From NCBI GenBank assembly GCA_033344895.1, contig JAWPMN010000001.1, forward strand, positions 1,736,001 to 1,800,000: 64,000 bases of DNA, read 5' to 3'. This DNA is from Alphaproteobacteria bacterium (GTDB lineage: Bacteria; Pseudomonadota; Alphaproteobacteria; UBA8366; Aestuariispiraceae). The notes below the pieces were generated by a model. The model was not told the origin of the DNA and made no database searches. It saw nothing but the letters and a program-made list of their open reading frames with translations. Made by a program: the position numbers and the translations under genes. This document shows positions 45,031 through 53,298 of the stretch, in pieces (position 1 is the stretch's first letter; each line of letters begins with the position of its first letter).

Positions 45031-45944
45031 GCGGCGGCCTCCAGGGGTTCCGGCCGGTCGGTCACGCCCAGGATCCAGGCTTCCTCCGTCTCGACGGCCC
45101 GGCGTTCCGCGTCGGTCAGGGCCGGGTCGGCGGCGAACAGGGCGGGCAGACGTCCGGCCGCATCCCAGCGCGCCAGCGCCTTCGCCATGGCGGAGACCTG
45201 GCCCGCATCCTTCGGCAGGCCGGGCAGCGCCTCAGGCGGCACCAGGGATGGATAGATTTCCGCCAGGATCACTTGCGCCTCCGGGCAATCCGCCAGCCCG
45301 GTCTCGAACGGCCAGATCTGCGTGCGGAAGGCCAGCCGCCCGTCGGTGCGCAGGGCCCAGACCCGGGGAATACCGGTCAGCGCCTGACTGCCGACGGATC
45401 CGGTATAGGCCAGTTTCCAGACCGGCTGGGTGGTGCGCACCCGCGCTTCGCACAGGCGGCGTTCGGACAGATCCTCCGGCCCATGCCGGCGCCGGTCCCG
45501 GCGCAGCAAGTAGGGGCGATCCTTGTTGCCGTCATGGCCCCAGAAGGGAAAGGCTTCGCCGGTCAGCGCCCGGTTCAGCGCTTCGCCGACATCGAAGCGG
45601 TTGTTGGCATTGTCTGCCGTATCGTCCAGCAGCGCGTCGATCTGGGCCCAGATCCGCCGCCAGACCAGCCCGTCATGGCCCAGCGCCGCCCCGGTGCCGC
45701 GCGGATAGCCAAAGGGGAAGTCGAAGCCCGTCAATACCCGCTTACCCCGGTCGGCCCGGTCCGCGATCAGCCCCGCCAGACGGTCCGTGGCCTCGGCACG
45801 GGTCGCCGGATTTTCCAGAACGCTGCGCCGGACCCGCCCGTCGGACAGGCGGTCGACACAGGCGATCCAGATCGAATCCTTGCCCCGACGCGGCACGGTG
45901 GCGGCGGACCAGTCGACCATGATGTAGCTGTCGAAAGCGGGCAT
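45027..45944 (-). CDS. conserved protein of the cobalamin cluster (DUF429-like)
   Basis: A 305-residue cytosolic protein. An early IMVDWSAA stretch and LTGFDFPFGYPRGTG resemble the RNase H-like fold of DUF429 proteins, but the assignment is tentative. Its translational coupling to cobH (ATGA) and the 17-base gap after cbiX tie it to cobalamin synthesis. No catalytic role can be assigned. Confidence 0.72.
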   Translation of the reverse strand: MPAFDSYIMVDWSAATVPRRGKDSIWIACVDRLSDGRVRRSVLENPATRAEATDRLAGLIADRADRGKRVLTGFDFPFGYPRGTGAALGHDGLVWRRIWAQIDALLDDTADNANNRFDVGEALNRALTGEAFPFWGHDGNKDRPYLLRRDRRRHGPEDLSERRLCEARVRTTQPVWKLAYTGSVGSQALTGIPRVWALRTDGRLAFRTQIWPFETGLADCPEAQVILAEIYPSLVPPEALPGLPKDAGQVSAMAKALARWDAAGRLPALFAADPALTDAERRAVETEEAWILGVTDRPEPLEAAA

Positions 45945-45961
45945 GACGGTTGCGTTCCGGC

Positions 45962-47134
45962 CTAGTCGGACTGCGGCAGTTTCACGCCCTCTTTCATGCT
46001 GCGCGGCCCATGGGGATGGTCCGCCTGCGGATAGGGGTGATGATGGTGGTCGTGCCCATGCCCATGATCATGCCCATGCCCATGCCCGTGGGAATGCCCA
46101 TGGGAATGGTCATGCCCGTGATCGTGATCATGCGAATGGCCGTGATGGTGGTGATGGTGATCGTGCCCATGGTCATGATGGTGATCCGTTTGGGCCGGGC
46201 CGGTGCCGATGCCTTCCACATGATGGTGGTGGCTTTCCTGCGGCAGGCCGACTTCGTCCTCGAAACCCAGGACCTGGGCGCGGAACTTGCACATCTGGCA
46301 GTTCATGTTGTTCGCGCCTTGCAGGATCTCCATCACCCGTTCGACGAAGGTATCCATCACCGACGGGTGGTCGTTCAGATAGCCCGCCTTGACGAATTCG
46401 ATCTCCGGATGCCGTTCCGCGACCTTGTCGGTGTAGTCATAGATCCGGTTCACCAGAATGCCGGTGAACAGGAAGTAGGGGAAAACGACGATCCGCTTGT
46501 AGCCCATGCGCGCACAATGCTCGAGCGCCGGTTCGGTCAGCGGGAAGGTGACGCCGGAATAGCCGACCTCGCACCAGCCGAAGCCCAGGCCCTCCCACAG
46601 CATGCGGGCGACCTTGGCGACGTTGGAATTCGCGTCCGGGTCCGACGCGCCGCGCCCGATGACACACAGCAGCGTATCGTGACGCGCGACACTGTCGTCG
46701 CATTTGGCCAGCGCTTCCTCGATGCGCGCGCCCGCCGCCTGCAGCATCTTCAGATCGACCGCCAGTTCGCGGGCATAGGTGATGGTCAGACCGGGATTCT
46801 GTGCCTGATAGGTGTTCAGCACCGACGGAATGTCGTTCTTGGCATGACCGGCGGCGAACAGCATGCCCGGCACCGCCAGAACCCTGGTCACGCCCTGGTC
46901 GCGCAGCTTGTCCAGCCCAGTGCGGATGATCGGCGTGGCGAATTCCAGAAAGCCGTACTCGACCGGCAGATGCGGCCAGCGTGCCTTCAGCGTCTCGCCG
47001 ATCTGCTGGAATTCGGAAACGGCCCCGGTATCGCGGCTGCCATGGCCGCAGACCATGATGCCGACCTTCTCGCCGTCGATATGGGTGGGAATTTCATTGG
47101 CGGACGCCGTCACCGGCGCGCTTGCTACGGACAT
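45962..47134 (-). CDS. cbiX: sirohydrochlorin cobaltochelatase CbiX, long form with His-rich tail
   Basis: A 390-residue chelatase that inserts cobalt into sirohydrochlorin. Two CbiX-type lobes carry metal-site His31 (VCGHGSRD) and His97 (FAAGHAKND), and the second lobe reads VFPYFLFTG. At 277-282 the MxCxxC motif MNCQMC, known from CbiX-long, may hold an iron-sulfur cluster. Residues 302-375 contain about 36 His, mostly HD/HG/HS pairs, probably a cobalt reservoir. The ATG at 47134 has GGGGG upstream; ATGs at 47176 and 47188 are alternatives. First gene of the cobalamin operon; no B12 riboswitch was found upstream. Confidence 0.92.
   Translation of the reverse strand: MSVASAPVTASANEIPTHIDGEKVGIMVCGHGSRDTGAVSEFQQIGETLKARWPHLPVEYGFLEFATPIIRTGLDKLRDQGVTRVLAVPGMLFAAGHAKNDIPSVLNTYQAQNPGLTITYARELAVDLKMLQAAGARIEEALAKCDDSVARHDTLLCVIGRGASDPDANSNVAKVARMLWEGLGFGWCEVGYSGVTFPLTEPALEHCARMGYKRIVVFPYFLFTGILVNRIYDYTDKVAERHPEIEFVKAGYLNDHPSVMDTFVERVMEILQGANNMNCQMCKFRAQVLGFEDEVGLPQESHHHHVEGIGTGPAQTDHHHDHGHDHHHHHHGHSHDHDHGHDHSHGHSHGHGHGHDHGHGHDHHHHPYPQADHPHGPRSMKEGVKLPQSD
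46037..46180. repeat. CAT/GCC hexamer-rich low-complexity DNA inside cbiX
   Basis: About 145 bases made of near-repeats such as CATGCCCATG, encoding the His-rich tail on the minus strand. Such DNA can gain or lose units by slippage in steps of six bases without breaking the frame. Confidence 0.75.
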
Positions 47135-47303
47135 ATTTGCCCCCGTCCTGACCTGTGGGTTCGCATTATGGTTCATCCGGCGCCGCATTTGCCCCCGCGT
47201 CCGGTAGGGTGCTCATAAGCGAAAGACCTAACAGAGCGCCCGACGCCCGTCAGCCCCAAAACCGCCGAAGAGTTTTGAAATCGCGACTAGATGCGCGGCT
47301 GTC

Positions 47304-47858
47304 TCACCCCCGCGGGGCGTGCTTGTTCAGGATGCGCTGCAGGGTGCGGCGGTGCATTTTCAGGCGGCGCGCAGTCTCAGAGACATTGCGGTTGCACTGT
47401 TCGAAGACGCGCTGGATATGTTCCCAGCGCACTCGGTCGGCGGACATCGGGTCTTCCGGCGGCGGCGGCAGGGGCCGGTCTTCCTCCAGCAGCGCGGCGG
47501 CGATCTGGTCGGCATCGGCGGGTTTGGCCAGATAGTCGACGGCGCCCTTCTTCACCGCGGTGACGGCGCTGGCGATGTTGCCGTAGCCGGTCAGCATCAC
47601 GATGCGGATATCCGGGCGCGCGTCGCGCAGCGCCTCGACCACATCCAGGCCGTTGCCGTCCTCCAGCCGCATGTCGACGATGGCGAAGGCGGGCGGACGC
47701 TCGGCCGCGGCCTCCAGCCCCTCGGCCACACCGGCTGCGCCGGTCACGACGAAGCCGCGCTGTTCCATGGCGCGGCTCAGCCGGTTGCGCAGCGGACTGT
47801 CGTCATCGACGATCAGCAGGGTCTTTTCCCGGAGGTGATTGGGCATCGGTTCGGCCAT
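47304..47858 (-). CDS. regA: redox response regulator, RegA/PrrA/ActR family
   Basis: A 184-residue regulator. The receiver domain (about 10-125) has the acidic pair in IVDDD, phosphoacceptor Asp62 (IVDMRLEDG), and the conserved Lys in YLAKP. A short proline linker leads to a Fis-type helix-turn-helix (NVSETARRLKMHRRTLQRIL). RegA proteins control respiration, photosynthesis, nitrogen and carbon fixation genes in response to redox. It lies 39 bases after the kinase gene. Confidence 0.93.
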   Translation of the reverse strand: MAEPMPNHLREKTLLIVDDDSPLRNRLSRAMEQRGFVVTGAAGVAEGLEAAAERPPAFAIVDMRLEDGNGLDVVEALRDARPDIRIVMLTGYGNIASAVTAVKKGAVDYLAKPADADQIAAALLEEDRPLPPPPEDPMSADRVRWEHIQRVFEQCNRNVSETARRLKMHRRTLQRILNKHAPRG

Positions 47859-47897
47859 GCGGGCTATCCTTACGAAATCGGCGCTCTTGTACGCCGG

Positions 47898-49217
47898 CTA
47901 TAATAGCGTTTCCGCCGGGGCTTCCAAGTCGTCACGATCCCAATGGACCAGCGCCTCGGCCCCGCGGCGGTTGCGGAAGGCGGTACGACCGCCGATCCGT
48001 TCCAGCAGCGTCGTCGCGATGAAGACGCCCAGACCCATATGGCCGTCCTGCCCGGCGCGGGTCGACATGTAGGGCTCGCCCAGCATCTGCAGCACGGAAT
48101 GAGAGAAGCCCGGCCCGTCGTCATGGACCGAAATCCAGACATCGCGCGAGGTCCAGTAGATGCGGATCCAGACCTGTTCCTTGGCATACTGCCCGGCATT
48201 GGAGGCGAAATTGCCCAGGCCGTGCAGGAATTCCGGCGTCCGCCGCACCATCGGTTCCGGCCCTTCGCAGGATTCATCGATCAGGATGTCCAGTTCGACA
48301 TGATCGGGTACATGTTCGTCGACCGCCAGTTCGACCAGGTTCGACAGCGGCAGGATGTCGAACGGGTCGCCGGTGGCGTCCGGCTCATGCGACAATCCGA
48401 CCAATATCTCGCGGCACCGGTCGGACTGACTCTTCAGCAATTCGACGTCTTCATAGAGCGGGCTGTCCTTGTCGACCTCACTCATCAGCTCCTTGGAGAC
48501 CACGGCGATGGTGGCCAGCGGCGAGCCGAGCTCATGGGCGGCGGCGGCGGCCAGCGCGCCCAGCGCAGACATCTCCCGCTCGCGTGCCAGGGCGGCGGCC
48601 GATTCCGACAGGGCCTCGCTGAGACGCCGGGAATCCTCCGATGCAGTCCAGACATAGGTCGCCATGAAGACGATCGACATGGCCAGCGCGGTCCAGATGC
48701 CCAGCAGGTAGACCAGCGGCAGCTGCAATCCCTCGTCGCCGCGCCAGGGCAGCGGCAGGTGAAAGAAGGTGATGAAGGTGGCGGAGGCGACGGCCAGCGT
48801 GGTCAGAACGACCGTCGAGCGGCGCGACAGGATGGTGGCGGAAACGGTGACCGGTGCCAGCAGCAGCAGGGCGAACGGGTTCTGCAACCCGCCGGTCAGA
48901 CCGAACAGCGTCGCCAGCTGCAGCAGGTCGAAACCCAGCAGCGTCGCGGCCCGCAGCTCCGTCAGCCGGCGCCGCTTCGAGGCCATCAGGGCGAGGTTCG
49001 AAGCCGCCAGCGCGCCGATCGCCATCAGGCAGGGAAACATCGCGACGTCGAAGCCGAAGGCATAGTGGATCGCCATCAGGGTGGCCATCTGGCCCGCGAC
49101 CGCGATCCAGCGCAGCATGACCAGCGAGGACAGGCTGAGCCCGACCGGCCGTCGGGCCTCGGGCAGGCGTTCGGGGCGTTGCGGCCGCGTATCCCAGGTG
49201 TATTTGCTGATCGCCAT
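47898..49217 (-). CDS. regB: redox sensor histidine kinase, RegB/PrrB/ActS family
   Basis: A 439-residue kinase with six TM segments (about 30-190). The ubiquinone-sensing motif GGxxNPF is at 109-115 (GGLQNPF). The H box is AAAHELGSPLATI with His228, and the redox-active Cys of RegB is present as Cys268 in DRCREIL. The ATPase domain lacks nothing obvious (DDGPGF, GLGVFIATTL). The start at MAISKYTWD is preferred over a 39-codon Pro/Gly-rich extension. It pairs with the RegA gene directly downstream. Confidence 0.93.
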   Translation of the reverse strand: MAISKYTWDTRPQRPERLPEARRPVGLSLSSLVMLRWIAVAGQMATLMAIHYAFGFDVAMFPCLMAIGALAASNLALMASKRRRLTELRAATLLGFDLLQLATLFGLTGGLQNPFALLLLAPVTVSATILSRRSTVVLTTLAVASATFITFFHLPLPWRGDEGLQLPLVYLLGIWTALAMSIVFMATYVWTASEDSRRLSEALSESAAALAREREMSALGALAAAAAHELGSPLATIAVVSKELMSEVDKDSPLYEDVELLKSQSDRCREILVGLSHEPDATGDPFDILPLSNLVELAVDEHVPDHVELDILIDESCEGPEPMVRRTPEFLHGLGNFASNAGQYAKEQVWIRIYWTSRDVWISVHDDGPGFSHSVLQMLGEPYMSTRAGQDGHMGLGVFIATTLLERIGGRTAFRNRRGAEALVHWDRDDLEAPAETLL

Positions 49218-49330
49218 GGCGTCTTGAGTTCCGTGCAACGGTCGTTTCGGCATTCCGGCCGATAATGCAGCAGGCCCGGCAGGCCCGGGCAAGCGGAATG
49301 GCGGCGGCCCGGCCTGGCCGCCGCCCGGAG

Positions 49331-50020
49331 TCATGCGGCCTCGACAAGGTCGCGCATGTCGTCTCCGGTCATCCAGGTGATGTATTCATCCAGCGTTCCG
49401 GCCCCGTCCGTCCGGCGCCAGCGCACGCCGTGCGGATGGAAATGGTTGTAGCCATACCGCGCCGGGATGCCCTTCATCACCAGATCCGGATGCACCAGCC
49501 CGTAGATGTAATCCGGGGCCCAGCGCATCAGGGCGACGGCCACCGCGATCCGCGGCAGGGTAATGGCCAGACCCCGGCCGCGGACATTGCCGCTGGGGCT
49601 CAGCCAGACCTCGCCGTGATAACAGACCGTCCCCGCCATCTCGCGCATGTAGCGGCAGGCACGATAGTTGGATCCTTCCGGGGTCGCCGGGATATGCGGC
49701 GACAGGAACAGCCCGCCGCGCCGCTCCAGATGCTCGGCCAGGTTTTCCTCCCCCAGATCGTCCTTTCGGACTGCCTGGACATGAACGACGGAACCCCGGG
49801 GACATCGGCCGAGAATCCAGAAGGCATTCTCCCCGGACACATCGCTGACGGTATTGTCGAAAATCGGGGTCAGGGGCGCCCGCCCCTCGGTCTCCGCGAC
49901 CACCTGACGCAGCCGGTCGAAATCGCTTAACAATTCTAGGGTGATTCCCTGGTGCTGCGCGGCTTCGACCTGCCGTGCGACATAGCACGAGGCCTTCAAC
50001 TGATCGAATTGAACTGACAT
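49331..50020 (-). CDS. unrecognised protein, possibly GNAT-like
   Basis: A 229-residue cytosolic protein. The middle and end (YHGEVWLSPSGNVRGRGLAI, then a helix, then YGLVHPDLVMKG) have the strand-loop-helix rhythm of an acetyltransferase, with RGRGLA in the place of the acetyl-CoA loop. I cannot name a family. It is divergent from the methyltransferase gene, sharing a 78-base AT-richer spacer, and lies 113 bases before regB on the same strand. Confidence 0.68.
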   Translation of the reverse strand: MSVQFDQLKASCYVARQVEAAQHQGITLELLSDFDRLRQVVAETEGRAPLTPIFDNTVSDVSGENAFWILGRCPRGSVVHVQAVRKDDLGEENLAEHLERRGGLFLSPHIPATPEGSNYRACRYMREMAGTVCYHGEVWLSPSGNVRGRGLAITLPRIAVAVALMRWAPDYIYGLVHPDLVMKGIPARYGYNHFHPHGVRWRRTDGAGTLDEYITWMTGDDMRDLVEAA

Positions 50021-50098
50021 CTCGCTTCTCCTTGTGGTTTATTGCCTGGAGTAGCGAGTGCCCCGTTATTACGTCTTTTTATAGAAAAGATTGGGGTT

Positions 50099-50902
50099 AT
50101 GAAGCGGTACGAGTTCGATCAGTTCGACCGGCTATATGCGACTGTCTGGGGCGACAGCATTCATTTCGGATTTTATGCGGATCGGTGGACCGGATTCGAC
50201 GCCGCCGTGCTGGCGGCAAAGCGGGCCATGGCGCGCGCGGCATCGCTGACATCCGGCGATCTGGTTCTGGAGGTTGCCAGCGGCTGGGGCGCGGCGGCCC
50301 GCTTCCTCGCCGACGAGATCGGCTGCACCGTCGTCGCGACAAACTACGCCCATCGACAGGCCGGGATCGCCGCCGCGCGCTGCGCCGCGCAGATCGCTGC
50401 CGGTACGATCCGGCCGGCCATGGCGGATTATCACGCACTGCCTTTTCGCGATGCATTGTTCGATGCGCACTGGTCCCAGGAATCCCTGGTCCATGCCCGC
50501 GACAAGGCCCGCGTCTTCGCGGAGGCGTACCGCGTTCTCAAACCGGGCGGCGTGATGGTCTTCACGGACCAGATGACCCTGCGTCACCGGCTGACGCAGG
50601 CGGAGGCCGGGCGGATCGCCGCGCGGCACGGCAGTGGCGATCTGTGGTCGGCGGCCGATTTCGAGGCCGGGCTGAGCGCGGCGGGGTTCGAGATCGTGGT
50701 TCATGAAGACTGGACAGGTCACATGGCGCGTCACTTCCGGGCCCTGCATGGCCGGCTTGTGTCCCACCGCGGGGCCCTGTCCCGGGATGTCGACAGCACC
50801 CTGCTGGACGAAAATGCCGACATGTGGCGATGGGGGGCGGAACTGGCGGAAGCGGGGAAGATCGGCTACGCGATGATCGCCGCGCGCAAGCCTGGCGCCT
50901 GA
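50099..50902 (+). CDS. class I SAM-dependent methyltransferase
   Basis: A 267-residue Rossmann methyltransferase. Motif I is LVLEVASGWGAAARFLA, the acidic loop is ADYHALPFRDALFDAHWSQE and motif III is RVLKPGGVMVFTDQM. The overall pattern resembles sarcosine/dimethylglycine or sterol-type methyltransferases. The YATVWGDSIHFGFY opening is common in enzymes acting on small amines or lipids. Substrate unknown. ATG at 50099 is chosen; a longer in-frame start would take up most of the spacer. Confidence 0.85.
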   Translation: MKRYEFDQFDRLYATVWGDSIHFGFYADRWTGFDAAVLAAKRAMARAASLTSGDLVLEVASGWGAAARFLADEIGCTVVATNYAHRQAGIAAARCAAQIAAGTIRPAMADYHALPFRDALFDAHWSQESLVHARDKARVFAEAYRVLKPGGVMVFTDQMTLRHRLTQAEAGRIAARHGSGDLWSAADFEAGLSAAGFEIVVHEDWTGHMARHFRALHGRLVSHRGALSRDVDSTLLDENADMWRWGAELAEAGKIGYAMIAARKPGA

Positions 50903-50923
50903 GGTCGGACCTGGTGATGGGAC

Positions 50924-52093
50924 TTATCGCGGCGTCTGGAAATCCTGACCGTTGATCGCGATGATGAAGTCGTAGAACGGCTCCAGATCGATCGATTTCA
51001 GCGGCTTGCTCTTCTTCCCGGTCACATTGGCCCAGGCATTCGCCGTATGGGCCAGAACACCGATTGCCAGACCGACGGTCAGGAAGTTCTTCGGCGCATC
51101 GCGCAGAAAGGCCTGAAACGGCCGCGGGTCGTCATGCTGGATCAACTGATCGAAGGCTTCGTTGTAGTTCTTGATGATGCGGATCACCGTCGAATGGGTG
51201 GCGCGGATCAACTGGCGCGCCCGGTCGCGGCGGAACTTGAACCGGTCCATGGCGGAATCGGTCATGCTCTCGCGGTCGCGCGGCAGCGACGCGGTGGAGC
51301 CCAGCCACTCGAAGAACTGATAGAACAGATCCTTGTGCCGCGAGTACTGGAATTCGTAGTAGTTGATGCCTTTCCAGGCGAACAGGAACTGTTTCGTCTG
51401 TGTTTCGTTCAGACGAAAGCTGCGGATCAGGCTGCGCGACCCTTCGGTTTCCTCACCCTGCCAGATGGCGTCGACGACGGCACTGGTCATCAGGCGCTTG
51501 TCTTCGTCGTCCTGCGCATCGGCTTCGCCGCCGACATATTCCTTGTAGACGTCCAGCTTGTTGCCGGAATTCGCCTTGGCCACCAGAACGCTGATCTTTT
51601 CCAGCACCGGCCGGCGGATCAGCATCCAGTCCGCCTCGGTGATCTCGAAGTAGTTCGCGGAAATGCTGCGTTCGACCTCCAGTTCCCGGCGCTGGGACAG
51701 CAGCAGGAACGGATCGAAGGTCGGCACCTTGGTCAGGATGTCCAGCACCTTCTGATCATGCGCGCTCAGGCTTTCGTCGCGTCGGATCGCGCCGCGCTTG
51801 GCCAGGACGCGCACGATGCGGTCGGGATCGGCCTGCGTCGATTCACCGCCCTGATCGACCTCGTCGTCGTTATACGGAAAATAGACACGGGTCGAGACCA
51901 GGACCTCTTCGTCGTCGTCCAGGGTCACTTCCTTGAAGAAGATGCCCAGATTCAGCGTCGACAGGTCGAACAGCTTGGTTTTCGGAAACTCGTCCTCGGG
52001 CAGGCCGACTTTCAGATCCAGATAAACCGCACGGGCGTCAAAACAGAGAAAGCGACCCGAACGCAACAACGTTTTCAATGCGCGGCGATTCAT
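50924..52093 (-). CDS. protein of unknown function (389 residues)
   Basis: No family is recognised. The protein begins with a basic stretch, has an acidic strand-rich region with LDDDEEVLVSTRVYFPYNDDE, then a long helical region with many charged residues (HKDLFYQFFEWLGSTASLP, MDRFKFRRDRARQLIRA). A single hydrophobic segment near residue 345-365 (FLTVGLAIGVLAHTANAW) may be a C-terminal membrane anchor. Codon use matches the neighbours. It is divergent from the PilZ gene with 228 bases between, which hold TATACT/GTATAC boxes near 52222-52236 but no gene. Confidence 0.75.
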   Translation of the reverse strand: MNRRALKTLLRSGRFLCFDARAVYLDLKVGLPEDEFPKTKLFDLSTLNLGIFFKEVTLDDDEEVLVSTRVYFPYNDDEVDQGGESTQADPDRIVRVLAKRGAIRRDESLSAHDQKVLDILTKVPTFDPFLLLSQRRELEVERSISANYFEITEADWMLIRRPVLEKISVLVAKANSGNKLDVYKEYVGGEADAQDDEDKRLMTSAVVDAIWQGEETEGSRSLIRSFRLNETQTKQFLFAWKGINYYEFQYSRHKDLFYQFFEWLGSTASLPRDRESMTDSAMDRFKFRRDRARQLIRATHSTVIRIIKNYNEAFDQLIQHDDPRPFQAFLRDAPKNFLTVGLAIGVLAHTANAWANVTGKKSKPLKSIDLEPFYDFIIAINGQDFQTPR

Positions 52094-52321
52094 CCGGCCG
52101 AGCGCCTCTCCCAATCGTCGCCTCGGCGACACCTGCCCTGAAACTTCGAAACCGCTACTTTGAATTCGTAACTTCGCAACCGCGTCGCGGATCGGGGGTT
52201 TTCCACCCCGCGAAACGCCTCTTATACTATGTATACAAACGGTCGGCACACAAGGCCGGGCACATGGTAAACGGACGTTATGGTTAATGTCCGGGTTGGG
52301 GGCGAAAGGCAGAGGAAACCC

Positions 52322-52648
52322 ATGCGATTCACCGAGGCTCGGGCAGAGCCGAGATACCCGTTCTCTGCGGGTTTCATCGAAATCGACGACAAGCCGCTGG
52401 CGCTCGACGACCTGAGCGTGAGCGGTCTCGGGTTCCATGCCGAAGCGCCCGAAACCTTCGCCGTTGAACAGGAAATCGACGGGTTTCTGGTGCTCCAGGA
52501 TGCCGAAGAGCAATACGAGATGCCCGTGCATCTGGTGGTTCGGCGGATCGAGGGCACGCGTATCGGCTGTTCGATGAGCTGCAAGATCCCGCATCACGGC
52601 ACGACCGTACGCGAATTCGTTTCAAAACTTGGTATGAATGGCAGGTGA
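52322..52648 (+). CDS. PilZ-domain protein
   Basis: A 108-residue single-domain protein. The RxxxR-like start is EPRYPFSAGF (Arg about 12) and the second c-di-GMP motif is DLSVSGLGF ([D/N]xSxxG). The first motif lacks the full RxxxR pair, so c-di-GMP binding may be weak or absent. GAGGA lies five bases before the ATG at 52322; an ATG at 52280 is also in frame. It is four bases before the hydratase subunit genes, so it is in the same transcript. Confidence 0.82.
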   Translation: MRFTEARAEPRYPFSAGFIEIDDKPLALDDLSVSGLGFHAEAPETFAVEQEIDGFLVLQDAEEQYEMPVHLVVRRIEGTRIGCSMSCKIPHHGTTVREFVSKLGMNGR

Positions 52649-52652
52649 CAGG

Positions 52653-53012
52653 ATGACCACGGAACGGCGTCATCATGACATGGGCGGGCTGGATGCCGGT
52701 CCGGTGCATCGGACGGAGCACAAGTTCGAACCCTGGGAAAACAAGACGGACGCCATCGTGCGCCTTTTGTCGCAACCGCAGCGCGGGCCGCTGATGCGGA
52801 TCGACGAATTGCGCCGCGGGATCGAGGAGATGGGGCCGGGCGTCTATGACGAACTGACCTATTACGAGCGCTGGATCGCGTCGATTGCCAACATCCTGCT
52901 GGAAAAGGGTGTGATCACCGTGGACGAGCTGGGTCGCAAGATCGAAGAGGTCAAGGCCCGCCACGCGCCCCCGAACGGCGTGCCCCCGAACGGCGCGCCT
53001 GCGGAGGGCTGA
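52653..53012 (+). CDS. nitrile hydratase/thiocyanate hydrolase, beta N-terminal half
   Basis: A 119-residue protein matching the N-terminal half of the nitrile hydratase beta subunit: DMGGLDAGPVHR, then RIDELRRGIEEMGPGVYDELTYYERWIASIANIL. In thiocyanate hydrolase the beta chain is likewise split in two (ScnB and ScnA). The protein ends in a PPNG-repeat tail (APPNGVPPNGAP), resembling a former linker. The next gene starts four bases later with the C-terminal half. Confidence 0.87.
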   Translation: MTTERRHHDMGGLDAGPVHRTEHKFEPWENKTDAIVRLLSQPQRGPLMRIDELRRGIEEMGPGVYDELTYYERWIASIANILLEKGVITVDELGRKIEEVKARHAPPNGVPPNGAPAEG

Positions 53013-53016
53013 CGCC

Positions 53017-53298
53017 ATGCCCTACAGCGTCGGAGAAACCGTCCAGGTCCGCTACGCGACCCCGCCGGGTCATGTCCGTACCCCCTATTACTGCCGCGGC
53101 CGTGCCGGCACGGTGGAGCGGGTCTGCGGCCGGTTCCACAATCCGGAAGAGCTGGCCTATGGCCGTGCGGGCGAAAACCTGCTGACCCTCTACCGCGTGC
53201 GGTTCCGACAGCGTGACCTGTGGCCGGACTATACCGGGCCGGTGACGGATACCGTCGAAATCGAACTGTACGAACACTGGCTGGAGCCGCCGCGATGA
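53017..53298 (+). CDS. nitrile hydratase/thiocyanate hydrolase, beta C-terminal half
   Basis: A 93-residue SH3-like barrel equal to the C-terminal domain of the nitrile hydratase beta subunit: YSVGETVQVRYATPPGHVRTPYYCRGRAG, NPEELAYGRAGENLLTLYRVRFRQ and the ending EIELYEHWLEPP. It helps form the active-site pocket and assists metal loading in relatives. It overlaps the alpha gene by four bases (ATGA). Confidence 0.9.
   Translation: MPYSVGETVQVRYATPPGHVRTPYYCRGRAGTVERVCGRFHNPEELAYGRAGENLLTLYRVRFRQRDLWPDYTGPVTDTVEIELYEHWLEPPR

Noticed and set aside
47135-47303. Possible cobalamin riboswitch upstream of cbiX
   Set aside because: No B12-box-like core or matching helices could be found on the minus strand in this 169-base region.
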